The translations under genes were made by a program, and so were the position numbers. Below, piece after piece: positions 54,601-61,369 of a stretch of 64,000 nucleotides of DNA (its first letter is position 1; the number at the start of each line of letters is the position of its first letter). This DNA comes from Micromonospora sp. NBRC 110009 (lineage in GTDB: Bacteria; Actinomycetota; Actinomycetes; Mycobacteriales; Micromonosporaceae), in the NCBI RefSeq assembly GCF_030518795.1, contig NZ_CP130427.1, positions 5,394,001 to 5,458,000 of the forward strand. The letters run 5' to 3'. The notes under the pieces are model-generated. The model saw only the letters and a list, made by a program, of their open reading frames with translations, was not told the origin of the DNA and ran no database searches.

Positions 54601-55326
54601 GACCGGGTCACCGTTCATGTCACGTACCGAGATGGTCAAGGTAGACACCGGGACAGTGATGTCGTAGTTCTGGCTCTGCTCGAAGCTGACCGTAGTGGTG
54701 TTGATGACAGCGAAGAAGACCGACGTCGAACCGGCCGTGCGGCTGGGATAAATCTGGGTGCGGTAAGGCCCGGACAGTAGATCCACGGAATAGTCGCCGC
54801 GGCTGTCGGTCCTCACGGTGGTGTTTGGCCCACTAGCCGGCTCGAACACCACTTCCGCGTTCGGATAGACAACGCCCTTCCCGTCACGCACCGTCCCGTC
54901 CAGATGGACGACGGTGATAGGCTTCAGGATCACCCGCAGGGGCGCGGAGGCATCGGCGCCGGTAGCCAAATAGGTTCGCAATCCTGAACCGTCGGGCGGA
55001 GTGAAGCGCAGGTCGTAGACTTTGCCGGGTTCCACTGGGAATCCGAACTTGCCGTCCGGACCGGTGGTCATGCTCGTCACCGGGTTGTTGGTGCCGACGT
55101 GCAGCAACTCGACAACGACCTGATCCTGTTCGAGGTCCCCGCCGTCGACGACAACGCCAGAGATGACGGGGGTATCAGCAGCCGATGCGGCTGTTGCATT
55201 GACAGAGTTCAGTCCACCGGACAGCGCCACGATCATTGCGGCGATTACAGTCGCGCGTCGGGTAAGCAGCCTCAGGCGGGCTGCCGGTGTGTTGGGGGCG
55301 GCAATGGGTGATCGGCATTTTTGCAT
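51649..55326 (-). CDS. Large secreted protein with Ig-like repeats and a triplicated module
   Basis: 1225 aa from ATG 55326 with SD AGGTGG. The N-terminus has a basic region (RRAT) and a hydrophobic core (VIAAMIVALSGGL) ending in ...ASAADTP, a signal peptide with a likely cleavage near residue 50. A carboxypeptidase-regulatory-like beta domain follows (VISGVVVDGGDLEQDQVVVE). Three 181-residue repeats (VHLDGTVRDGKG...), identical at DNA level, span about residues 140-664. Then come five or six Ig-like units with 'GWNNADVTVTFTCTDALSG' and 'DKTxPxI' signatures of bacterial cell-surface proteins. A helical C-terminal segment follows (DLDNKLLHSNFCQYV, LTAAQAEELVYWA). No cell-wall sorting signal is seen. 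Probable role: surface adhesion or matrix. Closely spaced Cys pairs in the Ig units suggest disulfides. Confidence 0.8.
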   Translation of the reverse strand: MQKCRSPIAAPNTPAARLRLLTRRATVIAAMIVALSGGLNSVNATAASAADTPVISGVVVDGGDLEQDQVVVELLHVGTNNPVTSMTTGPDGKFGFPVEPGKVYDLRFTPPDGSGLRTYLATGADASAPLRVILKPITVVHLDGTVRDGKGVVYPNAEVVFEPASGPNTTVRTDSRGDYSVDLLSGPYRTQIYPSRTAGSTSVFFAVINTTTVSFEQSQNYDITVPVSTLTISVRDMNGDPVTGASLRYDLSSVSTPTYSGSTYGGGNPHVDDHGDLPMPVITGTKLKNPAIVLTSGLTIPFASPTVDTDQTITVTIPPSVHLDGTVRDGKGVVYPNAEVVFEPASGPNTTVRTDSRGDYSVDLLSGPYRTQIYPSRTAGSTSVFFAVINTTTVSFEQSQNYDITVPVSTLTISVRDMNGDPVTGASLRYDLSSVSTPTYSGSTYGGGNPHVDDHGDLPMPVITGTKLKNPAIVLTSGLTIPFASPTVDTDQTITVTIPPSVHLDGTVRDGKGVVYPNAEVVFEPASGPNTTVRTDSRGDYSVDLLSGPYRTQIYPSRTAGSTSVFFAVINTTTVSFEQSQNYDITVPVSTLTISVRDMNGDPVTGASLRYDLSSVSTPTYSGSTYGGGNPHVDDHGDLPMPVITGTKLKNPAIVLTSGLTIPLNIPQVTADKRLFLIFDRTTGSILVDDKAPLVDGQKDRTPDAGDWYNAPVTITWTSTDPAPSSGQPTTPPPTRVEAEGANQVITSEQSCDPAGNCASGQATVSIDKTPPTIKADLVPNDKGKRWHHRDLTVIFTCDDLLAGIAFCPAPVTVDHEGAGQEITGTAIDKAGNRASTTVTVNLDKTAPVIKAEVSQAPNGDGWNNADVTVTFTCTDALSGVASCSDPVTLTEDGPDQVVSGTAIDDAGNTTTATVTVSIDKTRPQITAIRTAANNSGWNRTDVTVTFTCKDAVSGIATCTDPVNLADEGVGQSVSGTAVDHAGNTASTTVGDINIDKTAPSIAAEVTGTKNDAGWYNTAPTIHYTCTDSLSGIATCPADLQISNDGARQMIKRTAVDNAGNTREAEVTDINVDLTPPNVTIVGAVNGNRYTLDKTPSISCATTDATSGIATHAAPTVTRNVTGVYTATCSGATDIAGNTAPPKTITYIVTPTITSLLALTNKYVSGSGAPQSNGMIQDLDNKLLHSNFCQYVSTVNKQAEVENPTLTAAQAEELVYWAHILDPTC
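53338..54907. repeat. Three tandem 543-bp repeats inside the secreted-protein gene
   Basis: Units start near 53338, 53881 and 54424. The period is 543 bp (181 codons), so the frame is kept. In the stretches I compared line by line the copies have no differences except at the outer edges. The first and last units end in diverged sequence. Recent unequal crossover or gene conversion is the likely cause, and copy number may vary between strains or be mis-assembled. Confidence 0.9.
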
Positions 55327-55596
55327 GAGCCACCTGCTTCTGTAAGTACTCCGGGGACCTACGCGGTCGGTGGAAGCCGGCCAGCCGGCCTGCCCGGCGT
55401 TGGACGTCGTCGTGAACTGCGGCGCTTCAGGGACCACCTGGGTGGGTAGGACGGGCAGCGTGGCGACCCAACGCGTGCCCCTACTGCAGATGCGCGTGTG
55501 TCCGGATCACCCGATCGTCATCACGCTCCTGCCGCCGTCGATGGGTGTCGTCTTGCAGCGAAAAAGAGTTCCGGCCGCACGATGATGGGCTGGACT
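55327..55596. promoter_or_regulatory. Upstream region of the secreted-protein gene
   Basis: About 270 bp with no gene. It must hold the promoter of the secreted-protein gene (reading left). I could not pick a convincing -10/-35. Confidence 0.35.
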
Positions 55597-55648
55597 GACG
55601 GCTTGCTTCGGCGTCGTTGCAGGGGCTGGCTGCACGTGCAATAAATGG
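55597..55648 (+). promoter_or_regulatory. Conserved leader of the HTH/helical-repeat family, left part, cut by the IS
   Basis: The segment ending GTGCAATAAATGG aligns with the leaders of copy 1 (26955-27007) and copy 2 (59003-59058, minus strand): shared GGCTTGC...GTTGCAG...GCAATAAATG. Its continuation is at 57047, on the other side of the insertion sequence. Confidence 0.7.
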
Positions 55649-57046
55649 GGGTCTTGTGTCGGATGTGTGGGTCAGCGGCCGGGGAGTTGGGGCCGGTGGC
55701 CGCCGAGGCTGAGCATGGCCAGGGCGATGAGGGCGTCGGGGGAGTGGAAGCCGAAGGCCATGCGGGTGAGTAGGCGGATCTTGGCGTTGACGGACTCGAT
55801 CCGGCCGTTGGACATGCCGTGTTCGATGGCGGCGATGATCGCGTCGCGGTGGCGGGTGACGCGTCGTTGCAGGTCGATGAAGATGTCGATGCGGCTGCGG
55901 CGGGCCCAGCCGATCCACCTGTCGAGGGCTTCGACCGCGGCGGTCGGGCTGGTCTTGGCCAGGCTGAAAATGCAGCGCAGGCCTTCCTTGAGCGCCCATG
56001 CCCGGTGCAGGCGGGGGTGGGTCTTGGCGATCCAGTCGAGCTTGGCCCGTTGACCCTCGGTCAGGTTCTCCGGGTTCTTCCACAACGCCCAGCGGGTGTT
56101 CTTCAACATCCGGGCCTCACCGATAGCGACGCCACGACGGCCGGCCCCACGGCCGGTGGCCTCGTTCCACACCTGCCGGCGAACTCGGTCGACGGCGTCG
56201 GTGGCCCAAGCGACGACGTGGAACGGGTCGGCGCAGCGGACGGCGTTCGGGCAGCGACGACGGATGACCGTGGTGATCCAATCGGCGCCGTCGGCGGACA
56301 CGTGGGTGATCGCGGCCGTGCGCTGCGGGCCGAGCAGGTCGAAGAACGCGTTCAGCGTCGCCGCGCTCTTGCCCGGCGCAGCCCACACCAGCCGACCGGT
56401 GTCGTGATCCACCACGACGCTCAGATACCGGTGGCCCTTCTTGTAGCTGACCTCGTCAATACCGATACGACGCAACCCGTCATACCGGTCCTGCAGACCA
56501 CCGGTGTCTGCCCACACCCGCGCCACGATCGACCCCACGGTGCGCCAACTGATCCGCATCAACCGCGACACCGCCGACTTCGTGGTGTGCACCGCCAACC
56601 ACGCCACCGTCGCGTCGAACGCCCGAGTATGCCCCGCCCCATGACGAGCCCACGGGACCGCCGCGACCACCACCCCATGCACCGGACACGACACCCGAGG
56701 CGCGTCCGCCTCGATCACCGCCCGCACCACGCCCAGATCCAACGCCCGCCACCGACGACGAACACCAGCGTCATACCGCGCACACCGCCGCCCGCAATGC
56801 GGACACCGCTGCCGAGCAGCCTTACGCACCCGCACCCGAGCCACCAACACCGACTCGGCCGGGTCGAACTCGACGTCCTCCACCACCGCCTGCTCGACCC
56901 CAAGCAGCCCAGCCCATACCCTGGCAGAACGCACGCCGTTCTCCCACCCATCCAGTTCTGACCTTCGACAAGCCAGAACCTAGGCAGGACAACGGCGTGC
57001 GCCATCAACGACGCACCGCACCACCCACAGATGCGCCACAAGACCC
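55649..57046. mobile_element. Intact ISL3-type insertion sequence with 8-bp target duplication
   Basis: Terminal inverted repeats at 55649-55672 and 57023-57046 match at 21 of 24 positions (both begin GGGTCTTGTG reading inward). Both sides are flanked by the same 8 bases, ATAAATGG (55641-55648 and 57047-57054), the target-duplication length typical of the ISL3 family. The element is 1398 bp and holds one complete transposase gene. It interrupts the leader of the third HTH/helical-repeat copy. Confidence 0.9.
55672..56934 (-). CDS. ISL3-family transposase
   Basis: 420 aa from GTG 56934, full length for the family. The N-terminal zinc-finger region has CPHCGRRCARYD, then CPVHG. An HTH segment follows (SRLMRISWRTVGSIV), then the DDE catalytic part (GIDEVSYKKGHRYLSVVVDH, DGADWITTVIRRRCP, ADPFHVVAWATDAVD) and the C-terminal GMSNGRIESVNAKIRLLTRMAFGF with the catalytic Glu. 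Its stop codon lies in the left inverted repeat. No frameshift is seen, so the element may be active. Confidence 0.92.
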   Translation of the reverse strand: MRSARVWAGLLGVEQAVVEDVEFDPAESVLVARVRVRKAARQRCPHCGRRCARYDAGVRRRWRALDLGVVRAVIEADAPRVSCPVHGVVVAAVPWARHGAGHTRAFDATVAWLAVHTTKSAVSRLMRISWRTVGSIVARVWADTGGLQDRYDGLRRIGIDEVSYKKGHRYLSVVVDHDTGRLVWAAPGKSAATLNAFFDLLGPQRTAAITHVSADGADWITTVIRRRCPNAVRCADPFHVVAWATDAVDRVRRQVWNEATGRGAGRRGVAIGEARMLKNTRWALWKNPENLTEGQRAKLDWIAKTHPRLHRAWALKEGLRCIFSLAKTSPTAAVEALDRWIGWARRSRIDIFIDLQRRVTRHRDAIIAAIEHGMSNGRIESVNAKIRLLTRMAFGFHSPDALIALAMLSLGGHRPQLPGR

Positions 57047-57057
57047 ATAAATGGCCG

Positions 57058-57240
57058 GTGGGCACGGAAGGTAGCCGCGGCCGACCGCGTCGCGTTGTCC
57101 TGCAGGTAGCGGCGCGACCAGGTTGGTCTGCACAGCAAGGCCGTGTGGCCTGGCTGTTGCGCGTCAACCGCTTGTACGGGCCCCATGAGCAGTGGCTGCA
57201 CGGCGGCGCAGTTCGTCGATCACCTGCAGCGGTGCTACTG
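57058..57240 (+). pseudogene. HTH/helical-repeat gene, third copy, N-terminal fragment
   Basis: From GTG 57058 it reads GTEGSRGRPRRVVLQVAARP, then GWSAQQGRVAWLLRVNRLYG and PHEQWLHGG, the same start as the intact gene at 57341-59002. Homology ends after ~55 codons. It is separated from its leader by the IS. It faces the intact paralogue, and both decay toward 57.3 kb, where about 100 bp hold no gene. Confidence 0.75.
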
Positions 57241-57340
57241 CGGTGACCGGTACCGAGCATGCGGGAGTGGGAGGACGCCCAGCATGCGGATTACCTGGAA
57301 GAGGCACAGTGGCGGTTCGGCTAGCTGCCGGGGACGGCAT

Positions 57341-59002
57341 TCACCGGCTTGCGCTTTCGTACACGGTTCGCTGCAGGTTGAGCCACCACGAGGCCGCGGC
57401 GCGGGCCATGGCGGGGGCCAGATGGTGGTTGCGTACCTGGTCGAGCAAGGGCGTGTTGCGGGCCATGCCAAGGCCGTAGATCAGCGCATTCAGCGCGGAA
57501 GCGCTCGCCTTGTTCCCCGTCCGGTGCAAGAGGTCGGCGTGATGGTTGAGAGCCTTCTTCCAGTAGTTGTCATCGCTGCGGCCCCCGATGTGCCCGATGG
57601 CTTGTGTGGCCGCCACCGTGATGGAAGGCGGCACTCCGTTCGCCGTCGTCAAACGTTCAATGAGCGGACGCTGCCGATCATCACCGAGGATGCGCAACGC
57701 CTCGATCATCGCGTGGGCCACGTCGACGCTGAACGCTGTGGCATGGCTACCTAGTTCCAAGGCGAGCGCGCTGGCTACAGGTCGCCGGTACGGGGTCCCG
57801 AAGAGCAGGATCGCCGCGTGCAGCCGTACGTCGAACACAGGACTGAACAACATCTCGTCAAGCAGTGCCGGTAGTAACTCGTCGCGGAAGCTGGGCACGT
57901 CGCGGGGCATGTTGGCCAGGGTGGTGTTGGTCATCCGTGCGACGAGGACCTCACCGGCCTCCGCCGCCGCCAGTCGACCGGCGGCCAGCACCTGGCCAAG
58001 CGTCGGGTCGCCTGCCACAAGGTGACGCAACCGGGTCTTTGCCGAGGCTGGCACGTCTGCCGGCAGCCGGCGTAGGAGCTCGGTGGCCAGCGGTTGAGCG
58101 TCCTCGTAGCGGGCCGGATCGAGCGCTAGTTCATTGACCACCGATACGAGGCGTCGCGTCTGCGGATCGTTGAAGTGTCCGTACCGCAGCTTGCGGACGC
58201 AGGCCAGCAGGGCCCCGTACTGGGCCCGATCGTTCGTCGGATGCGAAAGCTGATCCAGCACATGTCGGCTGGCGTCGGGATGAGGGCTGGCATCCAGGGC
58301 GCTGACGATCTCGACGAACACCTGGTTGGTGCGATCGGCAGCCAGGCTGGCGCAGGCCGCTACCGCGTGTTGCTGGCCGACGGGGTGAGCGAGTAGGCGG
58401 TTGAGCGCCTCGTAGCGCTGCATCCACGCCACGCCGTCGGCGACGATCATCTCCGCTAACAGCCGCTCGGCGATGTCCGACCAGGCCGATCGCGGTGTGA
58501 TGACCTGTCGTGGCGAAAACGCGAGATAGGCAGTCAACTCGTCCCAGTCCGAGCCGGTGACGATCTCCTCGGATCGGACCGCCTCCACCAACTCTTCCAG
58601 CCGGGCCACCTGGTGTGGGTTTCCATCGCGCAGGCCCCGATCGAGCAGCGGGGCGCTGCCATCGGTGGCGGCGGAGTACCGGTAGATCGCATCCAACAGC
58701 GCGACGAGGCGATTGGCGGGTAGTTGCAGTAACTCCTCGTACCGGCGTACCGCCCGGTAGGGGACGCGCACGGCGGCCGTTTCCCAGCGGGAAATCCGGT
58801 ACACACTGGTGCGTTCAGGCCAGCAACCACCTTGGAAAGCCTCGGCGAAGTCGCTGCCGCGGGCCCACCGCTCGTTCGGCCCGTACAAGCGGTTCACGCG
58901 CAACAGCCACGCCACCCGGCCCTGCTGCGCGGACCATCCCGGCCGCGCGACAACCTGCCGTGCAACACGGTGCGGTCGGCCTCGCCGGCCTCCAGTGCTC
59001 AC
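57341..59002 (-). CDS. HTH/helical-repeat protein (intact copy)
   Basis: 553 aa from GTG 59002; the open frame runs on upstream to 59338, but similarity to copies 1 and 3 as a coding start begins here. The N-terminus is basic (GGRRGRPHRVARQV). Residues ~20-95 (QQGRVAWLLRVNRLYGPNER, SVYRISRWETAAVRVPYRAV, RRYEELLQLP) resemble an XRE-like HTH used by actinobacterial regulators that read 'position in cluster' signals. The rest (~430 aa) is all-helical with HEAT-like periodicity (VFDVRLHAAILLFGTPYRRP, ITVAATQAIGHIGG). No enzyme motif. Likely a DNA-binding or scaffold protein. Two broken paralogues lie in the same window. Confidence 0.7.
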   Translation of the reverse strand: MSTGGRRGRPHRVARQVVARPGWSAQQGRVAWLLRVNRLYGPNERWARGSDFAEAFQGGCWPERTSVYRISRWETAAVRVPYRAVRRYEELLQLPANRLVALLDAIYRYSAATDGSAPLLDRGLRDGNPHQVARLEELVEAVRSEEIVTGSDWDELTAYLAFSPRQVITPRSAWSDIAERLLAEMIVADGVAWMQRYEALNRLLAHPVGQQHAVAACASLAADRTNQVFVEIVSALDASPHPDASRHVLDQLSHPTNDRAQYGALLACVRKLRYGHFNDPQTRRLVSVVNELALDPARYEDAQPLATELLRRLPADVPASAKTRLRHLVAGDPTLGQVLAAGRLAAAEAGEVLVARMTNTTLANMPRDVPSFRDELLPALLDEMLFSPVFDVRLHAAILLFGTPYRRPVASALALELGSHATAFSVDVAHAMIEALRILGDDRQRPLIERLTTANGVPPSITVAATQAIGHIGGRSDDNYWKKALNHHADLLHRTGNKASASALNALIYGLGMARNTPLLDQVRNHHLAPAMARAAASWWLNLQRTVYESASR

Positions 59003-59477
59003 TCGGCATTTATTGCACGCGTCGCCATTGCCTGCAACGCAGCGGCGGCAAGCCGACACTCCAGACCACCATCTTCGGAAGTTTGGTGGCGAACAGCAGG
59101 TCTTCAATGCCGGCTCCCGCGCGACCACCCAAGCCGCATTGGGATCCCGGAGGAGGACCGATGTCGTATTCAAAGACCCACACAGAGACCCCGCCGGACA
59201 CGCGCTCGCGCTGTCGCTGCTGAGGCCGAGCAGGTGGTAAGGACTTGTCCGGCCCGGCGTCAGCCCCGGTCTTTGACTACCCGAACCGGTTTGACCTGCC
59301 GCTATAACGCGGCGCCATTCATGGCCTGGCGTCGTCACTGCGATGACACCTAGCGGTCACGGATTGCACTTTTGTCCTGGGAGTCCACCCGGTCGGTCAT
59401 AGTTCGCCCAAGCCTTCACTGGGACGCTGATATGCAACCGAGGCGGGACGACCACAGTCGATCTGTAGGAGAATTCC
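59003..59477. promoter_or_regulatory. Divergent region upstream of the HTH/helical-repeat gene and the membrane gene
   Basis: 475 bp. The ~56 bp next to the HTH gene (59003-59058, minus sense) is the conserved family leader containing GCAATAAATGCCGAGTG. Up to ~100 bp shows looser similarity to the region before copy 1. On the right, AGGAGAATTCC is the SD of the gene at 59478. No gene in between. Confidence 0.6.
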
Positions 59478-61010
59478 ATGTCGACGGCTTCTTTCGGAAT
59501 ACCCGGCCCGAATGGCACAGTCCAGGGATGTGGCCGAGTCGACTGCGCGGTGACCCTGATTGAGCCGGTCGACCTGCTGTGCCGCACCCACGGCGCACTG
59601 CTCGTCTTCAACGGGGTGTCTCAACGCTTGCGCTACGTGCTCGGCGTGCTTGCCTGCGCGCTGACCTGGGCCGCCTTCTTCGCCGCGCCCGCTCTGAACA
59701 ACGTCATACCGATCTTCGTCGTGCTCGTGGCGGCGGGAGCGGCCGTCGTTGCGCTGCCGCTGCGGCGATTTCCGGTCGCCGGCCGGTCCATCGCGATCGG
59801 GTGGGTGATTGCGTGCGTGCTTGCTCCTGTCCTCGATCGGCCACGCGGTGCGGCGTTCCAGATCGTGGTCGCCGTGATTGCGATCGTGCTGGCGCTCGGC
59901 TGGGCGCTGCGCCTAGGCCGGTCAGCGGCGGAGCTGAACAAGATGGCCGACTCCTCCGGTGGCGTCGCCGGAGCTGCGCTGGTCGCGACCTTGCTGGGCG
60001 TCGCAACGGCGGCTGGCCTGCTGTGGTTGGCCACCGGTACCGCCCGCTCGGACCCGACCACCCACCTGCCCGCCGGCCTCGCCATCCCGCTGGCCTGGAC
60101 AGCCTGGCTGGCCCTCGGATTCGCCGTGGTGGCGTCGACCGGATTCGCCGCCGTGTTGGGTACGGCGGGGTGGTCCGACCACGAATCGTGGCTGATCGAG
60201 CCGCCACGGGAACCCCGGCGGCTCGCCGGTCGGGGTGCAGAGGGGCGGTCCCCCGGCAGGGGCGTGCAGGCCATGGACCGGTTCATCGAGGTCCTCTCCC
60301 GGGTGATGGTCCAGCTCATCCTCTCCGTTCTGGACATGCTCATCTACCTGATCTACTACCGGGTTCTGCGTATCCTCGTAGCAGTAGTGAATTGGATCCT
60401 GCTATGGCTGGCAGCGATTTCCACGATCGGTTTGCGGGCGTTCGCCGTCCTTATCCGCGCGGCGTGGACTGCGACACGGGTAATCCTCATCCCGGCTGTC
60501 AGCCTGCTCGTCGCGGCGGCGCTGACTCTGTTGTTCGCGTACGCCGACGTGGACTATGTCAAGACTGGGTCGCTCGCCGACATGGCGCTGCTTGCCGGCT
60601 ATGCGGCGGCCTCGTACGGTCTGCTGACCCTCGCCTGGACGGCATTGTCCGCGATGCGGGCGGGTCGGTTGTCCGCTGCGGTCGTCGACATGACCGGACA
60701 CACTCTGGCGATCACGACTGTGATGGTGCTGATCGGTGGTTGGGGCTTCGGGATTCTCGGTGCGGTGGGCTACGGTCCGTACCACATCGGCTGGCTGACG
60801 CTGGCTTGCACCGGGCTGGTCGTTGGGGTGATGACGATACGGGGCATGCGGGGCAGGTCGAGGCCAGCGGAGTCGGACGACATCCACTATCCGGCGCCGC
60901 GCGCTCCCCTGCATGACACTGCTCGTGGCCCAGTGATCACGGACGCGACGCTCGCCGCCGGCAGCACGGCGACCATCCGTGCCGTCGACTCGGGAGGTGA
61001 TCTTCGTTGA
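59478..61010 (+). CDS. Multi-pass membrane protein at the head of the caspase operon
   Basis: 510 aa from ATG 59478 with SD AGGAG. The N-terminal ~40 residues contain GCGRVDCAV and LLCRTHG, a possible small zinc knuckle facing the cytoplasm. After that about nine hydrophobic segments can be counted (for example YVLGVLACALTWAAFFAAPA, IFVVLVAAGAAVVALPL, VILIPAVSLLVAAALTLLFA, ITTVMVLIGGWGFGILGAVG). It ends with a hydrophilic tail. Its stop overlaps the TTG start of the EACC1-like gene (TTGA). It may be the membrane-anchoring or pore component of the downstream caspase system. No named family recognised. Confidence 0.7.
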   Translation: MSTASFGIPGPNGTVQGCGRVDCAVTLIEPVDLLCRTHGALLVFNGVSQRLRYVLGVLACALTWAAFFAAPALNNVIPIFVVLVAAGAAVVALPLRRFPVAGRSIAIGWVIACVLAPVLDRPRGAAFQIVVAVIAIVLALGWALRLGRSAAELNKMADSSGGVAGAALVATLLGVATAAGLLWLATGTARSDPTTHLPAGLAIPLAWTAWLALGFAVVASTGFAAVLGTAGWSDHESWLIEPPREPRRLAGRGAEGRSPGRGVQAMDRFIEVLSRVMVQLILSVLDMLIYLIYYRVLRILVAVVNWILLWLAAISTIGLRAFAVLIRAAWTATRVILIPAVSLLVAAALTLLFAYADVDYVKTGSLADMALLAGYAAASYGLLTLAWTALSAMRAGRLSAAVVDMTGHTLAITTVMVLIGGWGFGILGAVGYGPYHIGWLTLACTGLVVGVMTIRGMRGRSRPAESDDIHYPAPRAPLHDTARGPVITDATLAAGSTATIRAVDSGGDLR

Positions 61011-61369
61011 ATGGACTGCTGGCGCTCCTGGAGATCGACGACGAGGACGGCGCCGATCCCACCGCAGCGACTTGGGACCTGCGCAACGAGCTGTGCACCC
61101 TCGACCTCGAACCACGGCTCGTCGAAGACACCTACCAGCAGGACGGGTCAAAGAGCCTGGGCTCGATTGTGCGCTGGCTGGAGCTGCGGGACCTGACCAT
61201 GGACGGGGTCAAGGCCGTCGTGGCGACGGCCCTGCAATGGGCGATACGCACCCGGCGCACTGTCAAGGTCAAGGTCAACGGCGATGTCCTCATCCTCAGC
61301 AACGCCACGTCGGAACAGCAGGATCGAATCATCGAGGCCTTCATTGCTCACCACGGCTCCAACGCGTGA
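61007..61369 (+). CDS. EACC1-like small protein (effector-associated constant component)
   Basis: 120 aa from TTG 61007, preceded by GGGAGG and coupled to the upstream stop. The middle-to-end pattern (LVEDTYQQDGSKSLGSIVRW, then VKAVVATALQWAIRTRRTVK and VKVNGDVLILSNATSEQQDR) follows the EACC1 type: a helix with 'AVVATALQ.WL' followed by 'v.v.v.g....l.a.s.eq...i...fl'. EACC1 proteins are the constant partners of variable effectors (caspase-like, trypsin-like, TIR) in actinobacterial conflict systems. The caspase gene directly downstream fits this well. Confidence 0.65.
   Translation: MNGLLALLEIDDEDGADPTAATWDLRNELCTLDLEPRLVEDTYQQDGSKSLGSIVRWLELRDLTMDGVKAVVATALQWAIRTRRTVKVKVNGDVLILSNATSEQQDRIIEAFIAHHGSNA

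Noticed and set aside
53338..54907. Repeat array considered as CRISPR or satellite
   Set aside because: Units are 543 bp, lack spacers and are a coding repeat kept in frame inside a secreted protein gene. No CRISPR array was found anywhere in the window.
55819..56961. 380-codon plus-strand frame inside the ISL3 element
   Set aside because: Antisense of a full transposase gene with recognisable catalytic motifs; His/Pro/Arg-rich shadow.
59003..59338. Upstream extension (112 codons) of the HTH/helical-repeat gene
   Set aside because: Paralogues agree from GTG 59002 onward. The upstream ~55 bp is conserved but interrupted by an IS in one copy and poorly conserved further out, so it is treated as leader DNA, with the reservation given in the findings.
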